Notes: generated by a model not told the origin, from the sequence alone. 64,000 nt of DNA from Gordionus sp. m RMFG-2023 (GCF_954871325.1 NC_088776.1:1805985-1869984); one strand, 5' to 3'; shown: positions 39,873 to 51,329, counted from the first letter of the stretch. Program-made: numbers and translations.

Positions 39873-39952
<80 letters not shown>

Positions 39953-41560
39953 TTCTCCTTTCTTTCTATTTAAAGAGTTCGAACTTAGTAATTAGAGAAG
40001 ATTTGGGATTAAATAAAAAATTTCTTATTAAAAGCTCTTATAAATTTTATGAATATTAATAAAAAATATTGCGAATCTTAAAACCTAACATTTCAATTTT
40101 TCAAGTCATCAAAAAAAAAGTATATTGACACAAATAAAGGGGTACATAGCATATAAAAAAAATAAATATAAACATGGAATTTTTGTATTAATAAAGATTG
40201 GGGGGAGGGGGCACTAAACTTAGATTTTATAATAATAATTAATTGCTAAAAGTGATCATCTATATCCAATCGTTCCGATATTTAGCCTAGTTGAGATGGA
40301 AGAAAATATAAATAATAAAAAGCTCACCTATGTGATAAAAAAGGGTTAAAGCTTTCATTTTATTATATTCTCCTTAAATTTATTAGTCATACTCCAGACA
40401 AAATTATTCGGACATAAATTGTTTACATTTTTATTTTAGAAAGATTTCACATAAGGGAAATTCTTGGGAAATAGTGAATGTCATGATTATATTACAAATC
40501 TTAACCTAATATGATTAGTATCCTTATTCTCTAACTTATAACATCTTAATACTTAATTTTTTGTAAAAGGTCATTTCTATAAATTTTGACCATTTCTATC
40601 TCATGAACTATTACTAGTACGATAAAATCTTCAATGCTTTTTATTTATATTATCTAATACGTGAATGAGTAAAAAAAAGTTTTTTAACTTTAACCCTAAG
40701 TTAAATCACTATATTTTTATTTTTTGGATATTTTCATAACTATAAATGTGTTTCCTTTTATCAATCAATTGAATAGAAATAATTAAAGTTAAACAAACTC
40801 AAAGTATATTAAATTTACAAAAAATAAAAAATATTTCTGAAAAATTAATCTTCCCAAATTAAATATTTAAATATAAATTTTCAAACTGGTAAAATTTTCC
40901 AACATCGCATCTTTAATAAAATAAAATTAAAATTCATTGTAAAAAAAAATTAAAATATTATATACAAAATACTATTCTAAAAATTTAATCTATTTGAATT
41001 AGGTTTAATTTATAATTATAAATGCTTTAATATAGATCAGATCATTTCAATTCTACGCCTAGATATATACAATAACTATATAAGATTTTAATATTACATA
41101 AGTCAATGTCTATAAATATATTTTAAAAAATATATGTATTTCATATATTATATTCATATATTGTATTTGAGGGGGATTTATAAGTTTTATATATGTATGA
41201 TTGGGATTATATACATAATCCATGGGAGTTTGGTATTTCTTAATTTTATATATTTTATTTAAGGCTGTTTTTTAAATTTTGGAAAATCTAATTTGTCTAT
41301 AATGTATTTCTGCAAAACTATCTTAATTTTGGACAGTATTACCATTGTACCTTGTATATTAATCAATTCAAATGAAAATCTATATATAATAAAATATAGG
41401 TTGAGTGGGGTTCGTATGTTTAAGCGAAATTGATTAAATTTCACAAAGCGGCTAACTTTATACGTATTTATACCATTTCCGGTCAAATTAGATCATCAAA
41501 AAAAGATGGTGAAACCTAAATGATTTAAATTATTAAATTTTAAATATAAAATCTTTGTTT
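37545..41560. repeat. Satellite C, copy 2
   Basis: This contains the counterparts of most of the 28.7-31.4 kb block: 37560-37690 (TCAGCATGATATTTCT, CAATCGTTCAAC), 39100-39500, 40540-40800 and 40900-41490 (TTTGGTATTTCTTAATTTTA, TTGTACCTTGTATATTAATC). 39560-40200 matches 43190-43787 plus 51053-51120, that is, the segment into which the hAT element inserted. At 38088-38260 two imperfect copies of a unit of about 90 bp (GTGACAATCATTTTAGTC and GTGATAATCATTTTGTC) stand in tandem. 38270-38880 shows nothing recognisable. Confidence 0.65.
39871..39967. repeat. (CTTT)n microsatellite
   Basis: About 23 repeats of CTTT in one near-perfect run, located within satellite C copy 2. It produces a spurious Phe/Leu/Ser reading frame. 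Confidence 0.97.
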
Positions 41561-41939
41561 AAGAACTTTATGACTGTGATAGCACCTAAGTGACTAAGGC
41601 AATAGTGAATTGAAAATAACTCCCACCCACTTTCCTACAAAGATAAAATTCCTTCAATTATCTCTAAAAAAATTTTCATAATCGCTTGAAAAATAAGCCA
41701 ATAATCCACGAATAAACAATATTCTGAGTATATAATAATTTATTTGTTAAACATTTCAAATTTTTTAAAATATGAAATATTTAAAAAAATATTCTAAATA
41801 TGAGGCCTTTCCCTAAAAACGCTATGATTCAAGAGTAGAATTAATCAAGGGTGGTTAAATTGGACCTTATCTGGAGTGCTCTTTGAAAAATCCAACACAA
41901 ATTGAAGGGAAAAATTTACAGTTCCATTGTACAACATGG

Positions 41940-42160
41940 CCAACCAAAGAATCAGACTAGAGAAGTCTACAAACTATGGTGATGAGAATGCTGAGGAGAT
42001 TGCTGGGGTAACAAGAAAGTATAAAGTGCGCAGTACAAGTATACTAGAGAGTTTGGAAGTAATGAGAAAAAGTAAATGAAGAAGGCCAAAACTTTTAAAG
42101 TGGAGAGAGATAATGAAGGAGCTTACCACCAGAAAAGGTGCAAGCTAAAGAGAAAGAAAA
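41940..42160 (+). pseudogene. RTE-type LINE fragment (C-terminal tail)
   Basis: The DNA is visibly less A+T-rich than its surroundings. Plus-strand translation gives VMRMLRRLLG in one frame and GVTRKYKVRSTSILESLEV in another. Together these are the common tail segment (MLRWiaGvTRkDkvRs-iLeslgV) of RTE-like or 'craniofacial development protein 2-like' LINE polyproteins, just before the usual LRWFGHV motif. A frameshift separates the pieces and the following sequence is stopped. It is an isolated 5'-truncated relic, possibly the same family as the minus-strand endonuclease relic at 59.6-60.25 kb. Confidence 0.55.
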
Positions 42161-42164
42161 AAAT

Positions 42165-43779
42165 AATATTTTTATTGAAAATGTGTAACCAATAAATTAT
42201 TATATCAAGAAAAGAAGCAAAAATTAATTATGATTTGGCAATCATTATGAATGAATATGAATATATAACTTTAGAAATATTTTTTAGAAGATTTGTTAAT
42301 ACAATTAAAATTGTAATAAATGGTCTATAGCGACAAGTTCTAAATTCAGTTATTAATTAATTAACAAATACTTTTTTTTTAAAAAAAAATTTTTTCCTTT
42401 AATTAGATATGGTTTCTTCAATAACAGAAAATGAATGGCATTTTATATTACTTTTGATAACCGGAAAGAAGATAAAAAAAGAAAAAAAGGGAATTACCTT
42501 TAAGCCAAGGAAAAATATGATAGGATAAAACTTAATATCTAATAATCTCAGAAATTTCATAATCTATTCGAATAAGATGGAAGTATTCAAAAAATCAACC
42601 ATATAAATTGACTCTTTATTTCGATTGGAAACACAACCCTGACCCGACAATTTAATACCAGCCTAAATAAAAAAAATATAAATTTTGTTTTTTTTACCTA
42701 AATATCCTGTAAAAAATATTATTTATTTTTAAAAAGATATTTCAATATTTTTCATGTATTTGGAAGATAACTTAAACAATTATTAAATTTTTTAATATTT
42801 TAAATAAAAATTGAACGAAACCAAAAATTTTGATAGAAAACTTGTGCCATGAAAAAGAATTCGTTGTTTATAAAGACCTGAGATATCCATATAATTAATA
42901 TAATACCCTCAACTGATATCAATAAAATTAGTTACTTGATGTGTGATAATTGTCAGGAACTAAATATGAATTATTATATCAAGAAAATAAACACAATTGA
43001 TTATGACATAACCTAATCATATGAATGAATATATATATAACTTTAAACATATTCTTTAGAAGATTAACAGATTTTTAGAATGTTAATACAATTAAAATTA
43101 TAATTATAGTTTAAAGGAACAAGTATCTTCAAAAACAGAAGAAAGAAAAGTGCATTTTATTTATTTTACCACAAAAAGATGTTTGAAGAAATATAATGAA
43201 TATTATTTTTCATAAGTCTGTGCTGCCGTTATATTAATAAATCTTTTATTAAATAGTGACATACATTTCATATTTCAAGTTATATTTTTTGGTAGGGAAA
43301 TTATCTTATTCACCAAATTTCATCATAAAACTTAATATAAACACTAATTAATTATTAAAAATTATATATTCCATTCTACATTTAAATATAATTTTTAGAG
43401 ACTATTATCTATTCTTGGGTAAAATATTATTCAATTTAACCATGCAAAAATTATATACGCCCAATATTTAATAATATAATCAAATTTTTCTATGTTAAAT
43501 ATTATGTAGTATTTTTGTAAAGGCAATTACTAATCTATTATAATAATTTAATTTGTTTTGGCTTAACAAGTTATCTATAAAAATTTGAGGTTTATATATA
43601 TGAAAGGAATTTTGGAAATAGGCCGAATCCATATTTGAAGAGATCTAATTTGTTAATTAGGGAAGCACGGAGTAACAAGGATTTTTAGATTTCAAAAACT
43701 CTTATAAAATTTAAAAAAATATAGCCATCCTAAATAGCAGCGTTTATTTAAGTTAAAAAAAGAGTATATTTGCCCAAAT
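42165..43779. repeat. Satellite C, copies 3 and 4 (hAT target)
   Basis: 42170-42330 repeats the ATTATATCAAGAAAA and GAATATATAACTTTA segment. 42700-43779 repeats the order seen at 39000-40130, ending with AAAGAGTATATTTGCCCAAA. The hAT element interrupts the copy immediately after this. The sequence continues at 51053. Confidence 0.7.
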
Positions 43780-43787
43780 AACGTAGT
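43780..43787. repeat. Left target-site duplication of the hAT element
   Basis: AACGTAGT; the right-hand partner at 51045-51052 is CACGTAGT, 7 of 8 bases identical. Eight base pairs is the standard hAT target duplication. Confidence 0.8.
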
Positions 43788-45620
43788 CAGGGTTTAACAT
43801 TTGCTCAAAATTCAAAAATCTTCACAGATCGTTGCTCTTTTGAAGATCAAAAAATGCGAAGATTTTTTCGCTAAAAAAAATTTTGAGCTTGCTCAAAGAA
43901 GATTTTTGAGCAAAATAAAAAATATTTTTTGTAAAAAAATCTTCTATAATTTTGAGAAAATATTTTGAGAATTTTATAATAAAATAAAATCTTTTGTAAG
44001 GAAATCTTTATTAAAATATTTTTGAAATTTTGATCTTAAAATTTTTTGGTAAATTCTTTAAAAATAAAATTTTTGATATATATTTTTTTTTATTTTATTA
44101 TGTTAATGAAAATATTTTTTTTGAATAGGTTGTAAATGTGAGAATTGGTCATAATACCGACTGCATTTTTTTTAATATTTGGAATAAGTAATAATGATTA
44201 TTTTAAAAATGTAATGTCATAATTTTAATGTTTTATATTTAATGTAAACTATAAAAGTGACAATTGTCATAATACTCATCTCAGAACCTTTAAAAATAAT
44301 TATAATTAAAAAAGGCTAGTTGAGCATGTTTTGAGATGGTTTCAGTGATTGTAAAGCATATAAAGGTGACAATTGTCATAATACTTATTTCACATATGTT
44401 TTAATTGGAAATAGAGAAAAATGATTATTTCAAACATGAATTAATATAATGTGTAAACTATAAAAGTGACAATTGTCATAATATTCATAACAGAACCTAT
44501 AAAAATAATTTTATTTTTAGGTATTAAATAGGCGAGAAAAAATTTTTTGAGCATGTTTCGAGATGGTTTTAATGATTGTAAAAATTGTCACAATCGTTAT
44601 TTTTGAACTTTTTTAAAGCAAGTAGATAAAAATTTATTAAATATAAATAAATGTGGATGTACCATAGAGCAGTGACAATTGTCATAATCGTTATTTTTGA
44701 ACTTTTTTGAATTTTTTTGAAGCAACAGAGTAAAATAATAAATTGTAAACATGTTAAATTGAAATTTAAATGTGGATGTACCATAGAAAAGTGACAATTG
44801 TCATAATCGTTATTTTTAATCTTTTTTGAATTTTTTTGAAGCAAAAGGGTAAAATTATATATTGTAAACATGTTAAATAAAAATTTCAGTGAAGATGTAC
44901 CATAGAAATGTGACAATTATCATAATTGTTATCTTTGAACTTTTTTGAATTTTTTTAAAGCAAATAGGTAAAAATATATATTGTAAACCTGTTAAATTAA
45001 AATTTCAGTGAATATGTACCATAGAAAAGTGACAATTGTCATAATCGTTATTTTTAATCTTTTTTGATTTTTTTTGAAGAAATTATATATTGTAAACTTA
45101 TTAAATTAAAATTTCACTGAAGATCTACCATAGAAAAGTAAAATTGTCTTAATTGTCATTTTTAATCTTTTTTAAATTTTTTTGAACTTACAGGGTAAAA
45201 TAATAAATTGTAAACTTGTTAAATTTAAATGTGGATGTACCATAGATAAGTGACAATTGTCATAATGGCCTTTTTTAATCTTTTTGGAATTTTTTTGAAG
45301 CAAAAGGGTAAAATAATAAATTATAAACATGTAAAATTAAAATTTAAATGTGGATGTACTATAGAAATGTGACAATTGTCATAAACGTTTATTTTAATCT
45401 TTTTTGAATTTTTTTTAAGCAAAAGGGTAAAATTATATATTGTAAACATGTTAAATTTAAATTTCAGTGGAGATCTACCATATAAAAATGACAATTGTCA
45501 TAATAGTTATTTTTAATCTTTTTTAAATTATTTTGAAGCAAAAATATAAAATTATATATTGTAAACATGTTAAATTAAAATTTAAATGAGGATGTACCAT
45601 AGAAAAATGACAATTGTCAT
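43788..45620 (+). repeat. Left giant terminal inverted repeat
   Basis: The outer 400 bp contain mutually pairing GAAGATTTTT and AAAATCTTC motifs. 44140-44560 has four spaced copies of GTGACAATTGTCATAATA. From about 44580 inwards lies a tandem 119-bp block. The sequence from GCGAAGATTTTTTCGCTAAA (about 43857) inward is mirrored in the right arm almost exactly. The outermost 70-100 bp are only loosely similar between arms. The innermost one or two subrepeat units also differ between arms. Confidence 0.9.
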
Positions 45621-45640
45621 AATCATTATGATCATTTTAG
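44580..45640 (+). repeat. 119-bp tandem subrepeats with palindrome GACAATTGTC (left arm)
   Basis: GACAATTGTC begins at 44259, 44368, 44468, 44674, 44793, 45031, 45252, 45371, 45490 and 45609, with one-base or decayed versions near 44583, 44912 and 45139. In the inner block the spacing is 119 bp again and again. Each unit also has TTTTTTGAA, AAAATTATATATTGTAAACA, AAATTTCAGTGAAGATGTAC and CATAGAAA. The ten-base palindrome in every unit is a natural candidate for a transposase or host-factor binding site (inference). Confidence 0.9.
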
Positions 45641-46600
45641 AATTTATTTGCTGAAACGAGCAGGTTTTTAGCTGAAGCCCGTCCATGGGCGGCCTAGCTT
45701 AATAATTTTAAAAAGTGCGAGCGAATCGGTTACAAAATTTTAACAATTAGCGGGCTAAAAAATTTTAACTTTAGTTTATTATTTAAAATCTATTAGGTAA
45801 ACATTAAAAAGAATCTATGAATATAATTCCCAGGAAATAAAATTCCCATTTTTTAAGATATTAAAAATTACAAAATTAGTAAAATAGTCACTATCTCCAG
45901 GTCTCTTAAATCTTTCTACATCTACATGTTGGTACCAATTAACATTATATTGTTTATTATATATAATCTTTTAGATTTTTCCTCACAGGAAGAACCATCT
46001 TATTCTCAAAATATTTCAAATTCAGTTTTATTTGGTATAACAAATAATTCTTAACCCAATCAAATAAATTTTTCTACAATAAACTCTGATAACAAAAGAA
46101 ATATAGCAATTGGAGTCAGGAAAAAATTGCAATAGCCATAAACAGAATAAGAGGCCATCCGTCAAACTCGCTCCTTCAAGGGGGAAAACGTATCGGTTTT
46201 GGGTACCATTACATTACAGCAATGAAAATTAAAAAAATATAAAAAAAAAATTATATAATACTTTTTTTCAATCTGGTGCCGCCTCGCTGGCACCAGCAAA
46301 TTTCATTTTTTTTAGATTTTTATTTTCTTTAATTCATAAGGCAAAACATTAAATAAAAATAAATAAAGGAGGGAGAGAGAGACAATGGGAAAAACGAAAA
46401 GAAAAGAAAATGCATTTTTTATATTTTCATTTAACATTCGATTTTTTATAAATATAAATAAAAAAAACATTAAATAAATGTATCCCATCCAAATTTATAA
46501 ATGGGGGTTTTATTTGGCCTCAATAAAACAATTATTTTATTCATTTTTTTTATTTTATATAACATTAATTCCTGATTTTTTATTTCAAAATATAATAAAC
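45641..46600. other. hAT element: unique left interior
   Basis: Non-coding DNA between the left arm and the transposase. It has a G+C-richer spot at 45660-45720 (GCCCGTCCATGGGCGGCC, itself partly self-complementary), CGCTCCTTCAAGGGGGAAAA near 46170, and a perfect hairpin at 46273-46296. The region must hold the transposase promoter; no convincing TATA box can be singled out in such A+T-rich DNA. Confidence 0.5.
46273..46296. other. Hairpin in the hAT interior
   Basis: CTGGTGCC, an 8-base loop, then GGCACCAG: a perfect 8-bp G+C-rich stem in otherwise A+T-rich DNA, about 400 bp upstream of the transposase start. Confidence 0.7.
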
Positions 46601-46674
46601 AAGTGAAAATAAAAATAAAAGGAAAAAACAAGAAAGTTAAAATTAAAAATTACAAAATTTTTTTTTTATATATA

Positions 46675-48718
46675 ATGCAAAATAAAAAAAATCTTAAAGA
46701 TATTCTAAAGGAGCATTTTTTAATCGATTCTTCTGAAAATTTAGCGACGTGCAGCATGTGTGACAAAAAGATGAAGTCAATACCATGTAAAATAAATTAT
46801 TTAATGTATTTTTCAATATATTTTTCTAGCAAATCTTAAAAGACACATAACCTCTCAACACCCAAACGTAATGAAAGCAGATGAATCTAATAGTGATTCG
46901 TCCTTCAATGCTAGAAATACAGCAAAAGAAAAATTCCCAAAAATTAAGATCGATAAATCTAAAGTAATTAATATTTAAATAAAGAATAAATAATTATTTT
47001 TTAGGTTTTTGAATGTATAGTATGGTTGATTACAGTCCATAATTTACCCATAAATTTAGTAAATTATGAGGGTTTCCGTATTTTACTAGACCCTATATGT
47101 CATTCTCTTCAAATGAAAATAAATACTCGGTCAGTGGTCGACAAAATAAAATATACCGCATCCGAAATTAGACTTCAAATTATACATGAATTAAAAAACA
47201 AGCTCATTTCTTTAAAAATTGATACTGCTACTAGATATAATAAATCAATATTAGGTATTAATGTTCAGTATATAAAAGATGGCCAGATACAAGTACGAAC
47301 ACTAGGAATGATAGAACTAATAAAAATTCATACAGGTATAAACCTAAAAGAAGAAATCCAAACAATTTTAAAAAAATACCAGATAGATTTAAAACAAATA
47401 TATAGCATTACTGTGGATAACGGCGCCAATATGCTGAAAATGGTTGACACTATGGCTAGAGATCAATTAAATAATGATAATGATCTATCTAATTCTAATG
47501 AAAACAATTTAAGCCAGATATTATTTAATACAAGTGTAAGTTATCAGGAAAATGTATGTATTGATGATGAAAATGTCTCCGTTTATTCTGATGAAGAAAC
47601 ACCAGAGGGTATTGACGAGGAAAATATATCAGATGATATAAGCAAAAGCTTTGGCTTAAGTTGCATTAGATGTTCTGCACATACTATACAACTTGCTGTA
47701 AACATGTTTATCAAAAAATATTTAAAACTAGACTTAGAGAAAATTCGTATTATAATTAAATTGATAAAATCTCACAAATATAAAAGATTATTTATAATGG
47801 ACAAAGTTTCGAAACCCACGCTAGATACTGTTACTAGGTGGAATAGTACTTATCTAATGATGAAAAATCTAATGGATAATAAAACCTTTTATACTAAAAT
47901 GGGTGAATTATACCCAGAAACTTTTATTAGTTTCGATTTATGGGATATTATCCTATTAGGTACATCAGTCCTTTTCCCATTATACAAATTCACAATGAAA
48001 TTACAAAAAAGTAATATTGTAATAGGTGATTTTTTTGCTTCATGGCTAGAATGCAAAATGGAGCTGGAGGAAATGGATAATAATTTATCTAAAAGTATGT
48101 TGGAATGTTTAAACATTAGAGAAAGCTATCTTTTTCAAAATGACGCATTTCGTAGTGCGATATATATGGATCCTAGATTCCATTATGAAAATGGAAAATA
48201 TCCTTTGGAAGAAGATAAAATATTGGCCAGGGTAAATTAATAAATTTATAATATACATCTTTTTATTTTAGGAACATATATTTGCAACTTGGAAACAATT
48301 GCAAGCTATTGACCCTCATGAAGAAAATACAACTCTAGTTATGCCTTCCACTAGTGATTATAAAAAAACAAAACTTGACCTTTACATTGAGCGTGATTGC
48401 AAGAAGGGACCTATATTTTATGAATTATGTAATAGCGATATCAAGCTAAAAATAAAATCGTTATTATACAACAAAAGATTGCCATCCTCACAAGATATTT
48501 TGCAATATTGGGTTTCAAGAAAACACCAAGATGCAGAATTATTTAAATTATCTCAAATAATTCTTGCTGCTCCTTGCACCCAGGTCTCAGTTGAGAGAGC
48601 ATTTAGTGCATTGGCACTAACTGTAACCTCTCTAAGGACAAGATTAGACAAAGATATACTTGATGATATTTTAATTATAAAGCTTAATCGTACATTGTTA
48701 AATAATGTGATATTTTAA
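46675..48718 (+). CDS. hAT transposase with BED zinc finger, four exons, frame intact
   Basis: Exons 46675-46786, 46830-46963, 47005-48231 and 48272-48718 splice with GT-AG introns of 40-43 nt into an open frame of 639 codons plus TAA. Residues 26-48 form a BED finger (C26, C29, H43, H48; CSMC then RHITSQH), completed only after splicing. Exon 3 has the first catalytic Asp in LKIDTATRY (about residue 155), the second in ITVDNGANM (about 220), the C-x2-x-H segment IRCSAHTIQLAVN and TVTRWNSTY. Exon 4 carries the glutamate in QVSVERAFSAL (about 599) and the hAT dimerisation tail TSLRTRLDKDILDDILIIKL. The protein cuts and pastes the element by the DDE/RNase H-fold mechanism in the nucleus. Length is normal for the family. 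An in-frame ATG at 46603 upstream would add 24 Lys-rich residues; 46675 is preferred because it directly precedes the finger. No stop or frameshift was found. Confidence 0.88.
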
Positions 48719-49156
48719 ATAATTATTTATATAACCTATTTCATTATAAAGTTATTGTTTACATTGAAATTTTAATAAATAAAAATTCATATATTTGACT
48801 GATTTAGATTTTTTGTATGAATAGTATAATCAGAGGGGGGCGTATTTTACTAGATATACCCAAATAGTAGTTTCTAAGATCTAAAATTGATTTAAAAGAT
48901 TAAAGAAAAAATATTTTTAAATTTGTTGTTCCCAAAAATATCATGTTTATATTGATGCATCTTTCTAGTTCAACTCCGTTCCGGTTGGCTCTAAAAATTT
49001 AACATATATGATACTATTATCATCTGCCCAGAGGTTTAAGTGTTTCCCAACAAGATCATATTAACCTAATTTAAAAATAATGGATATGATGATGAGTAAT
49101 GTGATAATTTCAAAATATATATATTAAAATAATTTCAAAAGAGAGTTGAGAATTAG
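48719..49156. other. hAT element: 3' interior
   Basis: Non-coding stretch after the transposase stop. TAATAAATAAAAATTCATAT follows shortly downstream of the stop and includes AATAAA (48774-48779), a plausible polyadenylation signal. Nothing else is recognised up to the right arm. Confidence 0.5.
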
Positions 49157-51044
49157 ATATGTCACTTATCTATGGTACATATTCACTGAAATTTTAATTT
49201 AACATGTGTACAATTTATTATTTTACCCTTTAAGTTCAAAAAAATTAAATAAAAAATTAAAAATGATAATTGTCACTTTTCTATGGTAGATCTCCACTGA
49301 AATTTTAATTTAACATGTTTACAATATATAATTTTACCCTTTTGCTTAAAAAAAATTCAAAAAAGATTAAAATAAACGTTTATGACAATTGTCACATTTC
49401 TATGGTACATCCTCATTTAAATTTTAATTTATCATGTTTATAATTTATTATTTTACCCTTTTGCTTCAAAAAAATTCCAAAAAGATTAAAAATGGCCATT
49501 ATGACAATTGTCACTTATCTATGGTACATCCACATTTAAATTTAACAAGTTTACAATTTATTATTTTACCCTGTAAGTTCAAAAAAATTTAAAAAAGATT
49601 AAAAATGACGATTAAGACAATTTTACTTTTCTATGGTAGATCTTCAGTGAAATTTTAATTTAATAAGTTTACAATATATAATTTCTTCAAAAAAAATCAA
49701 AAAAGATTAAAAATAACGATTATGACAATTGTCACTTTTCTATGGTACATATTCACTGAAATTTTAATTTAACAGGTTTACAATATATATTTTTACCTAT
49801 TTGCTTTAAAAAAATTCAAAAAAGTTCAAAGATAACAATTATGATAATTGTCACATTTCTATGGTACATCTTCACTGAAATTTTTATTTAACATGTTTAC
49901 AATATATAATTTTACCCTTTTGCTTCAAAAAAATTCAAAAAAGATTAAAAATAACGATTATGACAATTGTCACTTTTCTATGGTACATCCACATTTAAAT
50001 TTCAATTTAACATGTTTACAATTTATTATTTTACTCTGTTGCTTCAAAAAAATTCAAAAAAGTTCAAAAATAACGATTATGACAATTGTCACTGCTCTAT
50101 GGTACATCCACATTTATTTATATTTAATAAATTTTTATCTACTTGCTTTAAAAAAGTTCAAAAATAACGATTGTGACAATTTTTACAATCATTAAAACCA
50201 TCTCGAAACATGCTCAAAAAATCGGGGGGCGGGAAGGGCAACGCTGGCATCCCCTCCCTTTAGGGATCTATTGTGGCAGACTCGCCTATTTAATACCTAA
50301 AAATAAAATTATTTTTATAGGTTCTGTTATGAATATTATGACAATTGTCACTTTTATAGTTTACACATTATATTAATTCATGTTTGAAATAATCATTTTT
50401 CTCTATTTCCAATTAAAACATATGTGAAATAAGTATTATGACAATTGTCACCTTTATATGCTTTACAATCACTGAAACCATCTCAAAACATGCTCAACTA
50501 GCCTTTTTTAATTATAATTATTTTTAAAGGTTCTGAGATGAGTATTATGACAATTGTCACTTTTATAGTTTACATTAAATATAAAACATTAAAATTATGA
50601 CATTACATTTTTAAAATAATCATTATTACTTATACCAAATATTAAAAAAAATGCAGTCGGTATTATGACCAATTCTCACATTTACAACCTATTCAAAAAA
50701 AATATTTTCATTAACATAATAAAATTAAAAAAAATATATATCAAAAATTTTATTTTTAAAGAATTTACCAAAAAATTTTAAGATCAAAATTTCAAAAATA
50801 TTTTAATAAAGATTTCCTTACAAAAGATTTTATTTTATTATAAAATTCTCAAAATATTTTCTCAAAATTATAGAAGATTTTTTTACAAAAAATATTTTTT
50901 ATTTTGCTCAAAAATCTTCTTTGAGCAAGCTCAAAATTTTTTTTAGCGAAAAAATCTTCGCAAAAAATTGATCTTCAAAGATTTTTTCCTCAAAATTTTG
51001 GGCGAAAAAAATCTTCAAATTTTTATTTGAAGATTTTTGTAAAA
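49157..51044 (-). repeat. Right giant terminal inverted repeat
   Basis: Reverse complement of the left arm, with the same 119-bp subrepeats (TATGACAATTGTCACTTTTC and similar) from 49160 to about 50170, then the spaced palindromes to 50570 and the outer A+T-rich pairing motifs. It differs from the left arm by a G+C-rich patch of about 58 bp at 50221-50280, a different innermost unit, and a divergent outermost 100 bp. Confidence 0.9.
50221..50280. other. G+C-rich patch found only in the right arm
   Basis: Where the left arm has only AAAAAATT between AATAGGCGAG and TTTTGAGCATG, the right arm holds about 58 extra bases, including GGGGGGCGGGAAGGGCAACG and CATCCCCTCCCTTTAGGGAT. Composition is unlike the rest of the element. 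Origin unknown. Confidence 0.85.
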
Positions 51045-51052
51045 CACGTAGT
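51045..51052. repeat. Right target-site duplication of the hAT element
   Basis: CACGTAGT, followed by ACATCGGATCATATATAG. The flank then matches satellite C at about 40150-40199 (GACATGGAATCTTTGTATTA against AACATGGAATTTTTGTATTA). Confidence 0.8.
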
Positions 51053-51329
51053 ACATCGGATCATATATAGAATCATATTTAAAAAAATATATTTTTAGAC
51101 ATGGAATCTTTGTATTAATAAAGATTACGATCCTATTTGTTAAATTAGTATTTCATTATATAATTTTAAGAAAGTTTGTATTTGATATATACATAGTTCC
51201 TTCCATCTCGTTTATGTTTTGCTTAATGAATTGTTTTAGCTTTGAGAATGCTTAAATTATTGCACTATCTTTTATATATCATTTATACTTAAAGCTAATT
51301 TCAGGTAAGCAAATATTTAGTATATTAAA

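Larger units (their letters stand above)
43788..51044 (+). mobile_element. Apparently complete hAT transposon with giant subrepeat-bearing TIRs
   Basis: A 7257-bp element bounded by an 8-bp target duplication with one mismatch. Its ends are inverted repeats of about 1.83 and 1.89 kb (43788-45620 and 49157-51044) that match nearly base for base over long stretches; a 115-codon frame at 44569-44916 is exactly mirrored at 49848-50195. Between them lies a spliced hAT transposase (46675-48718). The left terminus begins CAGGGTTTAAC, consistent with hAT ends. The right terminus ends TTTTTGTAAAA and is less well conserved in the outermost 100 bp. Ordinary hAT elements have TIRs of tens of base pairs, so arms of this size are exceptional and recall Foldback or Galileo-like architectures. 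The intact frame and near-identical arms suggest recent activity. It sits in satellite C. Confidence 0.88.

Noticed and set aside
39802-40059. Open frame rich in Phe, Leu and Ser
   Set aside because: Produced by the (CTTT)n microsatellite.
44569-44916. 115-codon and 66-codon open frames in the left hAT arm, with identical twins at 49848-50195 and 49967-50167
   Set aside because: They are translations of the 119-bp subrepeat. The protein repeats itself with the DNA period and exists only because the arms mirror each other.
47889-48116. Minus-strand open frame inside the transposase
   Set aside because: Antisense shadow of exon 3.
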